Assembly: GCA_020846025.1 (NCBI GenBank)
Contig: JADLER010000205.1
Coordinates: 1-36,113, forward strand
Reading direction: 5' to 3'
DNA length: 36,113 nt
Source: Bacteroidia bacterium
GTDB lineage: Bacteria > Bacteroidota > Bacteroidia > B-17B0 > Aurantibacillaceae
The position numbers were made by a program, and so were the translations under genes. The notes under the pieces are model-generated. The model saw only the letters and a program-made list of their open reading frames with translations, did not search any database and was not told the DNA's origin. This document shows positions 1-8,120 of the stretch, one piece after another (position 1 is the first letter of the stretch; each line of letters opens with the position of its first letter).

Positions 1-2
1 AT

Positions 3-281
3 GCAGATAATAGCTTTAAAGCTCGTAAAATTTGTGCTTTTGGCGTAAGATGTAGCCGGTGGGTAACTATGCACGGCTGGGGTTTTAATGTGAATGCCGA
101 CTTGAATTATTTTCAAAACATTATACCTTGTGGTATTCATAACAAAGCAGTAACAAGCTTAAATAAAGAAGTAGGACAGGATTTAAATTTGAACGAGGTG
201 AAGCAAAAATTGAAGAAAAATTTTTGTACTTTGTTTGAATGTAAATTAATAGAAAATAATTCGACTGAATTAATTTTTTAG
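3..281 (+). CDS. lipB: Octanoyl-ACP:protein transferase LipB, C-terminal part (gene cut by window start)
   Basis: LipB moves octanoate from acyl carrier protein to lipoyl domains of 2-oxoacid dehydrogenases, in the cytoplasm. The open frame runs from base 3 without a start, so the 5' part lies outside the window. The first visible residues include KICAFGVRCSRW, followed by VTMHGWGFNVN and IIPCGI. This is the LipB C-terminal signature, with the conserved lysine that contacts the acyl group and the catalytic Cys in PCGI. The Met at base 69 is internal (MHGWGFNVN), not a start. About 92 residues are visible, roughly the last 40 percent of a usual 230-240 residue protein. Family assignment is secure; nothing odd is seen. 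Confidence 0.93.
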   Translation, partial: ADNSFKARKICAFGVRCSRWVTMHGWGFNVNADLNYFQNIIPCGIHNKAVTSLNKEVGQDLNLNEVKQKLKKNFCTLFECKLIENNSTELIF

Positions 282-505
282 CCTAGATTTTAAACTCCTC
301 CAAAATAATCTAGTTGTATTTTTGTTCTATTGCTTTAGCTAATAACTTCAGCCTTTGAAAAAACTCAATATAATTAACACAAGCTGTTTGTTATTTGTGA
401 AACTAAAATACAAATAAAAATGGAAAACAGCTAATGCTGGTTATCTGAGCCTACCAAAGCAAGGAAGCAGAACATCGTTTAATCCCTATATGTTGGCGGT
501 AGTTG

Positions 506-892
506 TTATTTTCTAATATAAGTGTAACTATAGCCATCATAAACTTCGTCATTCAAAAATAATGTGTCATTTCTTATTAAAAATGATTGAATAAAATTGT
601 CACTGTATTTTATTGCAGTAACTTCTTTATGATTATAAATTGAGGTTACATACTTAAATTCAAAATTCTTATTGAAAGTAAATAATTTCTTGTCTTTAAA
701 TTTGAACTTCCCATATTTAGTAAATTCTATTTCAGATTGATTTGTATTTTCTTGCTTGCCTGTCATTCCGCCACTGCTAGAAACATATTTCCACTTTCCA
801 ATTAATAATTCAGATTGGTTGTCGGGAAGTTTAATTTTCTTACAAGAGATTACAAATATGAATGAAATCAAAATTAGAATTACTATTTTCAT
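506..892 (-). CDS. Small lipocalin-like lipoprotein of unknown function
   Basis: The chosen start (base 892) gives a 128-residue protein opening with MKIVILILISFIFVISC, a lipoprotein signal peptide with the lipid Cys at residue 17. A longer reading frame reaches base 967 but would overlap the end of maeB and bury the signal peptide behind 25 basic residues, so it was not used. After the Cys come LLIGKWKYVSS and a series of short strands (IEFTKYGKFKF, FEFKYVTSIY, DTLFLNDEVYDGYSYTYIR). This GKW... pattern is common in Bacteroidota lipocalin-like lipoproteins. No catalytic motif is seen. The gene lies downstream of maeB on the same strand, 55 bases away, and its function cannot be inferred. Confidence 0.7.
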   Translation of the reverse strand: MKIVILILISFIFVISCKKIKLPDNQSELLIGKWKYVSSSGGMTGKQENTNQSEIEFTKYGKFKFKDKKLFTFNKNFEFKYVTSIYNHKEVTAIKYSDNFIQSFLIRNDTLFLNDEVYDGYSYTYIRK

Positions 893-947
893 ATATAAAC
901 GTCTCCAATAATTAGGACGCAATTGTTTTAAAAAAAACTTGAACATT

Positions 948-3218
948 CTATTTTTTATTTTGAGCATCTATAACTGCAATGGTTATCATGTTTACAATTT
1001 CGCGAACGGAGCTTCCTAGTTGTAAAACATGTACGGGTTTTTTAAGCCCAATTAAAATTGGTCCAATAGCCTCTGCACCACCCAATTGTTGTAAAATTTT
1101 ATATGCAATGTTACCAGATGCAAGATTTGGGAATATAAAAGTGTTTACATCTTTATCTACTAGGGTACTAAAAGGAAATTGCTCTTTTAATAATTCATTA
1201 TCTAAAGCAAAATTAGCTTGAACATCTCCATCTACAATTAATCCAGGATAATTTTCGTGTAAAATTTTTACAGTTTCTTGTACTTTTTTAGGTATATCTC
1301 CCTCGGCTGAACCAAAATTAGAATATGACAACAAGGCAATTCGAGGCGTTATATTATATTGTTTAACGGTATTAGCTGTTAAAACCGCAATATCTGCCAA
1401 TTGTTGAGCATTTGGGTCAAGATTCATAGTTGTGTCAGCAAAAAAGTAAGGGCCACGTTTGGTAATCATCATGTATAATCCAGCTACGCGGCTTACTCCT
1501 TCTTGCACACCTATTATTTCTAAAGCAGGTTTTATAGGTGCACCATATTTTCGGGTAAGGCCTGAAATCATAGCGTCGGCCATACCACGTTCTACCATCA
1601 TAGCACCAAAGTAATTACGGTCGCGCATTAATTTTCTGGCATCGTATTGTGTAATGCCTTTGCGTTGCATTTTAGCCCATAATATATCACCAAATTCAAT
1701 GCGTTTTTCTTCTTCTTCTGGCAACCAAGGATCAATAATAGGTGCATCGCCCATATCTATTTGGTGAGTTTCGAGCAAGGCTAATATTTTTTCTTTATTT
1801 CCAAGTAATATTGGTTTTGCAATACCTTCGTCTTTTGCTAATTGAGCTGCTTTTAGGATTTTGTAATTATCTGCTTCGGTAAATACAATACGTTTAGGGT
1901 TTGATTTTGCTTTATTTGCAAGGCTTCTCATTAAACGATTATCCTTTCCTAAACGATTATCAAGGTCGTTTTTATATGTTTCCCAATCGGTAATGGTGTG
2001 TTTAGCTACACCACTATCTATGGCTGCTTTGGCTACTGCCGCACTAACTCTTGAGATTAAACGGTTATCAATTGGTTTTGGTATAATATAATCGGTACCA
2101 AAGGTGATATTTTTTGATCCATAAGCTAAGTTAACATAATCTGGTACACTTTCTTTAGCTAAAGCAGCAATGGCTAAGGCTGCTGCCAATTTCATTTCTT
2201 CATTTATGCAAGTTGCACGTACATCAAGTGCACCTCTAAAAATAAAAGGAAATCCTATAACATTATTCACTTGGTTAGGATGATCGCTTCTTCCCGTTGC
2301 AACAATTATATCAGGACGAGCAGCAATGGCTTCTTCATAAGAAATTTCGGGAGTAGGGTTGGCCAGAGCGAATACAATACAATTAGGAGCCATAGAGCGA
2401 ACCATGTCTTGTGTTAAGACATTGCCTTTTGATAACCCTACAAACACATCGGCACCTTTCACCGCTTCTTCGAGGGTATTAATTTTGGTATTATTAGATG
2501 CAAAAAAGGATTTATACTGGTCTAAGTCTGTTCTGTTTTTATGAATAACACCTTTACTATCCAGCATTACAATATTTTCTTTTTTTACCCCAACTGCAAT
2601 ATACATTTTTGCACATGAGTTTGCCGAAGCTCCCGCACCATTTATAACGAGTTTTACGTTACTCATTTTCTTGCCAGATAACTCAACAGCATTAATTAAT
2701 CCCGCTGATGAAATGATAGCTGTACCATGTTGGTCGTCGTGCATTAATGGACTATCTAACTCTTCTTTTAAGCGGCGTTCAATTTCAAAACATTCAGGTG
2801 CTTTTATGTCTTCTAAATTAATGCCACCAAATGTTGGGGCAATATTTTTTACAGTTTGTACAAAATCATCAATATTTTTGGTGTTTACTTCAATATCAAA
2901 TACATCAATATCCGCAAAAATTTTAAATAATAAACCTTTACCTTCCATCACTGGTTTTGAAGCCAGTGCACCAATATCTCCCAATCCTAATACGGCAGTA
3001 CCATTAGAAATAACTGCAACTAAATTCCCTTTAGCTGTATATTTATAGGCATCTTCGGCATTTTTTTCTATTTCCAAACAAGGTTCTGCAACGCCAGGCG
3101 AATAGGCAAGCGTTAAATCACGTTGTGTACTGTATGGTTTTGTAGGAATTACTTCAATTTTTCCGGGTCTGCCTTGCGAATGATAATCAAGAGCATCTTG
3201 CTTTTTAAATTTAGCCAT
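948..3218 (-). CDS. maeB: NADP-dependent malic enzyme MaeB with C-terminal phosphotransacetylase-like domain
   Basis: Oxidative decarboxylation of malate to pyruvate with NADP, cytoplasmic, supplying pyruvate and NADPH. The 756 residues match the usual MaeB length (about 760). The malic-enzyme N-half shows AYSPGVAEPC with Tyr39, the NGTAVLGLGDIG motif, Lys94 in MEGKGLLFK, GGINLEDIKAPECFEIE for metal binding, DDQHGTA, and the Rossmann motif VINGAGAS. Tyr39 and Lys94 correspond to the general acid/base pair of the family. From about residue 430 the protein continues as a phosphotransacetylase-like domain (PKRIVFTEADNYKILKAAQ), which in MaeB proteins is regulatory (acetyl-CoA sensing) rather than catalytic. 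The start at 3218 gives the standard N-terminus (DALDYHSQGRPGKIEV). Confidence 0.96.
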   Translation of the reverse strand: MAKFKKQDALDYHSQGRPGKIEVIPTKPYSTQRDLTLAYSPGVAEPCLEIEKNAEDAYKYTAKGNLVAVISNGTAVLGLGDIGALASKPVMEGKGLLFKIFADIDVFDIEVNTKNIDDFVQTVKNIAPTFGGINLEDIKAPECFEIERRLKEELDSPLMHDDQHGTAIISSAGLINAVELSGKKMSNVKLVINGAGASANSCAKMYIAVGVKKENIVMLDSKGVIHKNRTDLDQYKSFFASNNTKINTLEEAVKGADVFVGLSKGNVLTQDMVRSMAPNCIVFALANPTPEISYEEAIAARPDIIVATGRSDHPNQVNNVIGFPFIFRGALDVRATCINEEMKLAAALAIAALAKESVPDYVNLAYGSKNITFGTDYIIPKPIDNRLISRVSAAVAKAAIDSGVAKHTITDWETYKNDLDNRLGKDNRLMRSLANKAKSNPKRIVFTEADNYKILKAAQLAKDEGIAKPILLGNKEKILALLETHQIDMGDAPIIDPWLPEEEEKRIEFGDILWAKMQRKGITQYDARKLMRDRNYFGAMMVERGMADAMISGLTRKYGAPIKPALEIIGVQEGVSRVAGLYMMITKRGPYFFADTTMNLDPNAQQLADIAVLTANTVKQYNITPRIALLSYSNFGSAEGDIPKKVQETVKILHENYPGLIVDGDVQANFALDNELLKEQFPFSTLVDKDVNTFIFPNLASGNIAYKILQQLGGAEAIGPILIGLKKPVHVLQLGSSVREIVNMITIAVIDAQNKK

Positions 3219-3433
3219 AGATGTTTTATTTTGAGAAAACGAAAGTAAGGTTTTTAGCTCATAAATTGCTAATGATTTTTTACAATCTTCGTTATACTTG
3301 GATCAAAAATTGAAACTTGTAGATATTCTGTATAAAGCATAAATTTAACAATCTAAAACGATTAAATAATCTATTAAAGTGTTAATTTGACAACAAACAT
3401 CAAATATAATAGCTTAAAAATTAGATAAATATT

Positions 3434-3441
3434 TACTTTTG
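3434..3441 (+). promoter_or_regulatory. Probable -7 element of the polysaccharide operon
   Basis: TACTTTTG matches the Bacteroidota -7 consensus TAnnTTTG and is followed by CGCCGC, a frequent start-site context. It ends 11 bases before the ATG at 3453, implying a very short leader. No convincing -33 TTG is present at the right distance, so this is a motif match only. Confidence 0.4.
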
Positions 3442-3452
3442 CGCCGCTAAAA

Positions 3453-5546
3453 TTGATGATTAAATTTCGGTATATAGATCTTGTTTTTATTCTGATGTTT
3501 TTTAACGGAATCAGATGCCAAATATATTCTCAATCTATTGATTCGGTAGTTTCTAAATACATTCAGCAATTAAATACAATATGGTTAAATCATAAAAATT
3601 CCACATTTGATAATTTGATTATAGATTCGTCTGCAAAATTAATTAATGAGCCTTTTAAAATATCAGATGATGAGAAGCAGCATAATTATAAGAATTTATT
3701 GTTAAAATCTAATTTGGTACAGCAACGAATTTATCAAAAAGAGCATGGGGTACGCTTTACATTAGCTTATCAAGAGAATTTAAAAGCACCATTAGTCGAT
3801 CCTGAAGAGATTGTCGTTTTTAAAAGAAGAGCCATTGCCGGAATAGATTGGGACTTATTAAATAATGGCTTGTATGAATATAAGCAGAAATTGAAATTGT
3901 TGAAACTTGAACATGAAATGCTCTTAAAAAAACAAATGAGAGAGAATTTAGAAGCCTTTCAAGCCTCACAAACCGCAGAAATTATAAGTTATTTTAATAA
4001 TAAGAAATTACTGATATTAAATAAACGTCAGGATTTAAACATAAAACAATCACAATTAATTGAGCAATTATGGACAATTAAACATATTACAAAGGATAAT
4101 TATTTAAAGGTTATACAAAACACAACTGATATTAATGCTCAATTTAACATCTACAAAAATTACAATGAGGCAGGATCAAATCAGGGACAATTAAAAGATG
4201 CAGAGTTGCCTATCCTCGATATTAATATTCAGAAACTTATTCAATATTGTTTGTTACAAGATAGTATTCAAAATGATACATTAAATTATGCAACTATTGC
4301 TAAACGTCAAAGTTCATATTTTAAAGAAATGAGTTTAAAGGCATATACTAGATATAGTTATTATGATGTGTATAATACACTACTTCCAGATAGATCATAC
4401 GTATCTGTTGGGTTTAATTTATCAGCACCCTTAACATTAAACCAAAAGGATAAAAGAGAATACTATATCTTACAGCAGCAAATAAATAATTTTCAAACAC
4501 CTACTCGAACTTTCAACTCACAGAGTTTCTTGCTCAATCTTTACTATGAATATCAATATAAATTAAAACAATTTAAAAACTTATACCATAAACGTTTAGT
4601 GTATTTGGAGTTGTTAAGAACCGAAGATGTGAAACAAAAACTAGGTGATGTGGAATTTAATCCAAATACGGCTTTATTTATATTAGATGATTTTTGGAGT
4701 AATGCTATAGAATTGTTGGACTTAAAACAAGAACTTTATAAGGTGTTGATTAATATAAAATCAAAGTTCCCTAACGTTAATATTATTGATTTTACTCAAC
4801 CTTTAAATTTGTCAAATTTAAATATTGCTTCAACAAACCCTCCATTTAAGGCAATATATATATGGAGTGATGCTTTTAAGAATCATTCTCAAACCGTAAT
4901 TACTGAATTTTGTAAAGTTAATGAGTTTAATCCTCTTGTTGTTTCATATCATCCTACAAAGAGTTATTTATTTCAATTAAATGAATTTATATCTAAAAAT
5001 TATACATCGTCTATCCATTTAATGATTGGTAGTAATAAATTATTGTATAGAGGAATTACTAATTACTTAGATAGTTTAAAACAGAATATTTCTTTAAATC
5101 AGATAAAGGGTATTCATCTAGATATCGAACCTCATACATTAGAAGGATTTAAAGAAGATAAAGAGAAATATTTTGCTATGTACTTACAAATACTAAAAGA
5201 AGCTAAGCAATTTACGGATGCTAATCATTTAGAGTTATCAGTATCAATTCCATTAAATTATCCAGAAAATGTTTTAAAGGAGATAAATAGTGCTTGTCAT
5301 TTAGTTTATTTAATGGCTTATGAGAACATTGATATTGAATTTTTAAATAAAAAATTAATAGAGGAACTAGATTTACTGAAAGATAAATGTGTGTTAGCTT
5401 TTAGAACTAAAGATTTTGAAAATAGAACGGATATGGAAGCAATGTACGAGAAAATAAAAATTACGAAGAAAGCGTATCATGATTTAGATGAACTTATTCA
5501 ATTTGATAAGCAAAGTATTCAAATAAAAAATGAAGATGACAAATAA
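3453..5546 (+). CDS. TolC-like outer-membrane export protein fused to a GH18-like TIM-barrel domain
   Basis: 697 residues with an N-terminal signal peptide (hydrophobic segment about 9-25). Residues about 30-440 are rich in helices and heptads with two similar halves, including alternating strand stretches such as SYVSVGFNLSAPLTL, as in TolC-type outer membrane factors. From about 465 the character changes to an alpha/beta barrel: KAIYIWSDAF, SIHLMIGS, IKGIHLDIEPH (Asp557, Glu559) and LVYLMAYEN. The HLDIE strand resembles the end of the GH18 DxxDxDxE motif, with Glu559 in the acid position; the first two Asp are replaced by Lys and His. The YLMAYEN strand resembles the later MAYD strand of GH18. 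I infer an export channel carrying a periplasmic or surface glycan-binding or cleaving domain. The stop codon abuts the next ATG. The TolC-like part is more certain than enzymatic activity. Confidence 0.68.
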   Translation: MMIKFRYIDLVFILMFFNGIRCQIYSQSIDSVVSKYIQQLNTIWLNHKNSTFDNLIIDSSAKLINEPFKISDDEKQHNYKNLLLKSNLVQQRIYQKEHGVRFTLAYQENLKAPLVDPEEIVVFKRRAIAGIDWDLLNNGLYEYKQKLKLLKLEHEMLLKKQMRENLEAFQASQTAEIISYFNNKKLLILNKRQDLNIKQSQLIEQLWTIKHITKDNYLKVIQNTTDINAQFNIYKNYNEAGSNQGQLKDAELPILDINIQKLIQYCLLQDSIQNDTLNYATIAKRQSSYFKEMSLKAYTRYSYYDVYNTLLPDRSYVSVGFNLSAPLTLNQKDKREYYILQQQINNFQTPTRTFNSQSFLLNLYYEYQYKLKQFKNLYHKRLVYLELLRTEDVKQKLGDVEFNPNTALFILDDFWSNAIELLDLKQELYKVLINIKSKFPNVNIIDFTQPLNLSNLNIASTNPPFKAIYIWSDAFKNHSQTVITEFCKVNEFNPLVVSYHPTKSYLFQLNEFISKNYTSSIHLMIGSNKLLYRGITNYLDSLKQNISLNQIKGIHLDIEPHTLEGFKEDKEKYFAMYLQILKEAKQFTDANHLELSVSIPLNYPENVLKEINSACHLVYLMAYENIDIEFLNKKLIEELDLLKDKCVLAFRTKDFENRTDMEAMYEKIKITKKAYHDLDELIQFDKQSIQIKNEDDK

Positions 5547-6674
5547 ATGAAAAGTATAAATTTTCAAAGAAATAAATCATTAATTAGAGTTGTAAACGAG
5601 AAAGTTAAAAAGAAAAAACAACGTAACTGGGATAGAATTTTATATCTATGCTTATTAGGATTGTTTTTATTGTTTTTATCGTATTATTTCTTGTTTAAGT
5701 TTGCATACATTAGCGCTTATGGTCATGTTATTATTGAAAGTACCAAAATTAGATTAACAGATGATGCCCGTATCATTAATTTTAAAGTTCATGAGGGAGA
5801 TAGCATACAAGTAAATGATACTTTATTTTCTTATGCTTTAGATAGAGATGATGATATTAATGGTAATAGTGCTTCGCAATCTATAAGTATAGGATCAATA
5901 GTTGGGGCAAAAAAAGATGACTGGTGGGTTAAAGAAATATTTTCTATAAAGAAAAAAATTGCTTTAAATAATATAGATATTGCCGAAAACGAAGGCTTAA
6001 TAACTACTTTTAAAAGTGAGATTAAACGTTTGACAAATGAAGTTATACTAGATGTGTTGCCAAAAACAAGATTAGATTATGTTCAAAATGAAATTTTAAA
6101 ATTAGAAACCCTCAATAAAAAACTCCAAAAAGAAAATAATGAATTATATGGTTTAATTAGAACATTAGGACCTCAAGTTAATTCGGCTACTTATAAATCG
6201 CCACGAATTTATTCATCAACAGGCGGAGGCGGTAATAATATGGATGATTCTCAAAAACTATTGTTTAGCGAAGAGTTATTAACTGAACCAAAATATTTTA
6301 AATCACCAGTGAATGGAATTGCAACTAGAATTTATGCCCATGATTTTGAAACAGTTTTGAAAACGGAAGACATTATTTCCATACATCAATCTCATCCGGC
6401 ATATATCAAAGCCTTTTTTGAACAAGAGGATTTGAGATATTTTAATGTTGGCGATGAGTTTAATATAACTTTTCCTGATGGTACTACATCTGTTGGAATT
6501 CTTAAACGGTTTTATATCGCCACTTATACTTTACCAGAAGAATTTCAAAAAAAATATGAGCCTACTACACGAAGTATAGCAGGAGATATTTATCCTAAAG
6601 ACTCGACAGAATTTGTGAAGTGGAAAACATTTTATAAGATGAGTGTAGATATTTCAAAATTAAAATTCAATTAG
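5547..6674 (+). CDS. HlyD-like membrane-fusion (periplasmic adaptor) protein
   Basis: 375 residues. A basic cytoplasmic N-terminus is followed by one membrane helix at about 31-50 (LYLCLLGLFLLFLSYYFLF). Then comes a biotinyl-lipoyl-like half motif (AYGHVIIESTKIRLTDDARIINFKVHEGDSIQVNDTLF), a helical hairpin region (about 125-210, charged heptads), the second lipoyl half (YFKSPVNGIATRIYAHDFETVLKTEDIISI), and a beta-barrel domain (AYIKAFFEQEDLRYFNVGDEF). This is the order seen in HlyD/EmrA-type adaptors. It would join the inner-membrane synthase to the TolC-like channel encoded immediately upstream; the ATG directly follows the upstream stop. The adaptor part of the alginate protein Alg44 is an analogous arrangement. 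The substrate is inferred from the operon, not from this protein. Confidence 0.8.
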   Translation: MKSINFQRNKSLIRVVNEKVKKKKQRNWDRILYLCLLGLFLLFLSYYFLFKFAYISAYGHVIIESTKIRLTDDARIINFKVHEGDSIQVNDTLFSYALDRDDDINGNSASQSISIGSIVGAKKDDWWVKEIFSIKKKIALNNIDIAENEGLITTFKSEIKRLTNEVILDVLPKTRLDYVQNEILKLETLNKKLQKENNELYGLIRTLGPQVNSATYKSPRIYSSTGGGGNNMDDSQKLLFSEELLTEPKYFKSPVNGIATRIYAHDFETVLKTEDIISIHQSHPAYIKAFFEQEDLRYFNVGDEFNITFPDGTTSVGILKRFYIATYTLPEEFQKKYEPTTRSIAGDIYPKDSTEFVKWKTFYKMSVDISKLKFN

Positions 6675-6677
6675 AAT

Positions 6678-8120
6678 ATGATTAATAAAATTGCAAAAGA
6701 CAAAATTGAATTTAAAGATAATGTGATTTCATTTTTTAATAAATCATTTTATTTTATTGAATCATCTAGTTCACTTATGATAGATCAATATGAAGATTAT
6801 GATGCTATCATATTAGATGCTAGAGACTTTGATTTTACAAGAATAATTATTAAGAAATTTAGATCACACTCTAAAATTGAATTTTATTTAAAGCCCATAT
6901 TCCTAATTAACAATAGAGATAATGAGGATCCATTTATTAAAGAATTAGTAGATGGATCTATTGTTTCGTTTGATCAGATTCCAGAAACCATTAACGATAT
7001 TAATCAAATTCAGATGCGTATAACGCAACTAGAACAATCGGTGGCAAGTTCTATAGAGATTCAAATATTTAAAAAGGTATTAAATTATATGTTTACAAGA
7101 AGTGTAAATAATTTGAAACCATATGCTGATATGAATACTTCAATAGGATATAGTTATCCAATAATTTCGGTTAATTATGATACTTTTGAAGATGCCAAAG
7201 TTTTAGAAATATTGGAATGGGCTGAGAAGGAAAATTTAATTTGGCCAGATTTTCATGATAGGATTTATTTATGCAGTAATTGTAAAGGAGGGCATTTATC
7301 ATATAGAGAAATATGCCCAAATTGTAATTCTGCCAATATGCGTTCTGAGGATTTAGTCCATCACTTTCCGTGTGGATACATTGGTGCAATAAGTGATTTT
7401 AAAAATAATATTGATACCGTGTTGAATTGCCCTAAATGTTCAAAAAATTTAAGACATATTGGGGTTGATTATGATAAGCCTTCAATAATTAATCACTGTC
7501 AAAATTGTAACGAAGTTTTTCAGGATTATACCGTAAAGGCAAAATGTATTCAATGCGCTACAGATACTGATGTTCAGTTTCTTATATCAAAAAATATTAA
7601 TGTATATAAGCTTACTAAAAAAGGAAGAACATCTGCTTTAAGTGGAATTGTGTCTTCTGAATTTACTTTGAGCGATGAGGTAGTTGGAACTGTAAATACA
7701 AAAATATTTGCTACTATGATGCATTACGAACAAGAACGTATTAAATCTAATATTAATCTTAGTTCAAATATTGTGGTGTTTTATTTTTCAAATATTTTTG
7801 ACTTATACCGAGCAATCGGACGTTCAAAAGAAAAATCGTTGCTATCCGAATTCGTGTCAGTCATTCGTTCAAACATCACTCCTGCTGATTTTATTTGTAT
7901 TAATAACCCATCAGTTATCTCGGTATGTATTAATGATGAAACAATAGAGAATGTTAAAATTATGGTCATGAAAATAACTGATATAATTGAAGAATTAGTT
8001 ATGAATAATTTTGATCGGTTTCAGCTTGAGATATCAACCCATGCAGCTCCAATTAGCAAACAAATTAGTTTTGAAAAACAAATTCAAAATATAATAAAAG
8101 ATTTGGTAGAACAAGCATGA
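6678..8120 (+). CDS. TackOD1-type zinc-ribbon signalling protein with degenerate GGDEF-like C-terminus
   Basis: 480 residues, no signal peptide or membrane helix, so cytoplasmic. Residues about 25-120 (YDAIILDARDF, KPIFLINN) look like a degenerate receiver-like alpha/beta domain. Residues about 165-320 hold paired cysteines Cys199/202, 213/216, 232, 251/254, 274/277 and 290/293, with HHFPCGYIG and CPKCSKNLRHIGVDYDKP. This fits the domain I know as TackOD1, a multi-zinc output domain. Residues about 360-475 have the secondary-structure rhythm of a GGDEF domain, but NNPSVISVCI stands where GGDEF should be, so no diguanylate cyclase activity is expected. I infer a regulator of the adjacent synthase, by analogy with PelD (degenerate GGDEF) or Alg44 (PilZ). 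It overlaps the next gene by 4 bases (ATGA). Confidence 0.66.
   Translation: MINKIAKDKIEFKDNVISFFNKSFYFIESSSSLMIDQYEDYDAIILDARDFDFTRIIIKKFRSHSKIEFYLKPIFLINNRDNEDPFIKELVDGSIVSFDQIPETINDINQIQMRITQLEQSVASSIEIQIFKKVLNYMFTRSVNNLKPYADMNTSIGYSYPIISVNYDTFEDAKVLEILEWAEKENLIWPDFHDRIYLCSNCKGGHLSYREICPNCNSANMRSEDLVHHFPCGYIGAISDFKNNIDTVLNCPKCSKNLRHIGVDYDKPSIINHCQNCNEVFQDYTVKAKCIQCATDTDVQFLISKNINVYKLTKKGRTSALSGIVSSEFTLSDEVVGTVNTKIFATMMHYEQERIKSNINLSSNIVVFYFSNIFDLYRAIGRSKEKSLLSEFVSVIRSNITPADFICINNPSVISVCINDETIENVKIMVMKITDIIEELVMNNFDRFQLEISTHAAPISKQISFEKQIQNIIKDLVEQA

Noticed and set aside
893-967. 25-residue N-terminal extension of the small lipoprotein
   Set aside because: It overlaps the maeB end and would put charged residues before the signal peptide.
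2671-3048. Open frame on the plus strand inside maeB
   Set aside because: Antisense shadow of MaeB with no recognisable protein features.
7171-7389. Minus-strand frame inside the zinc-ribbon gene
   Set aside because: Shadow of a well-supported gene with clear zinc motifs.
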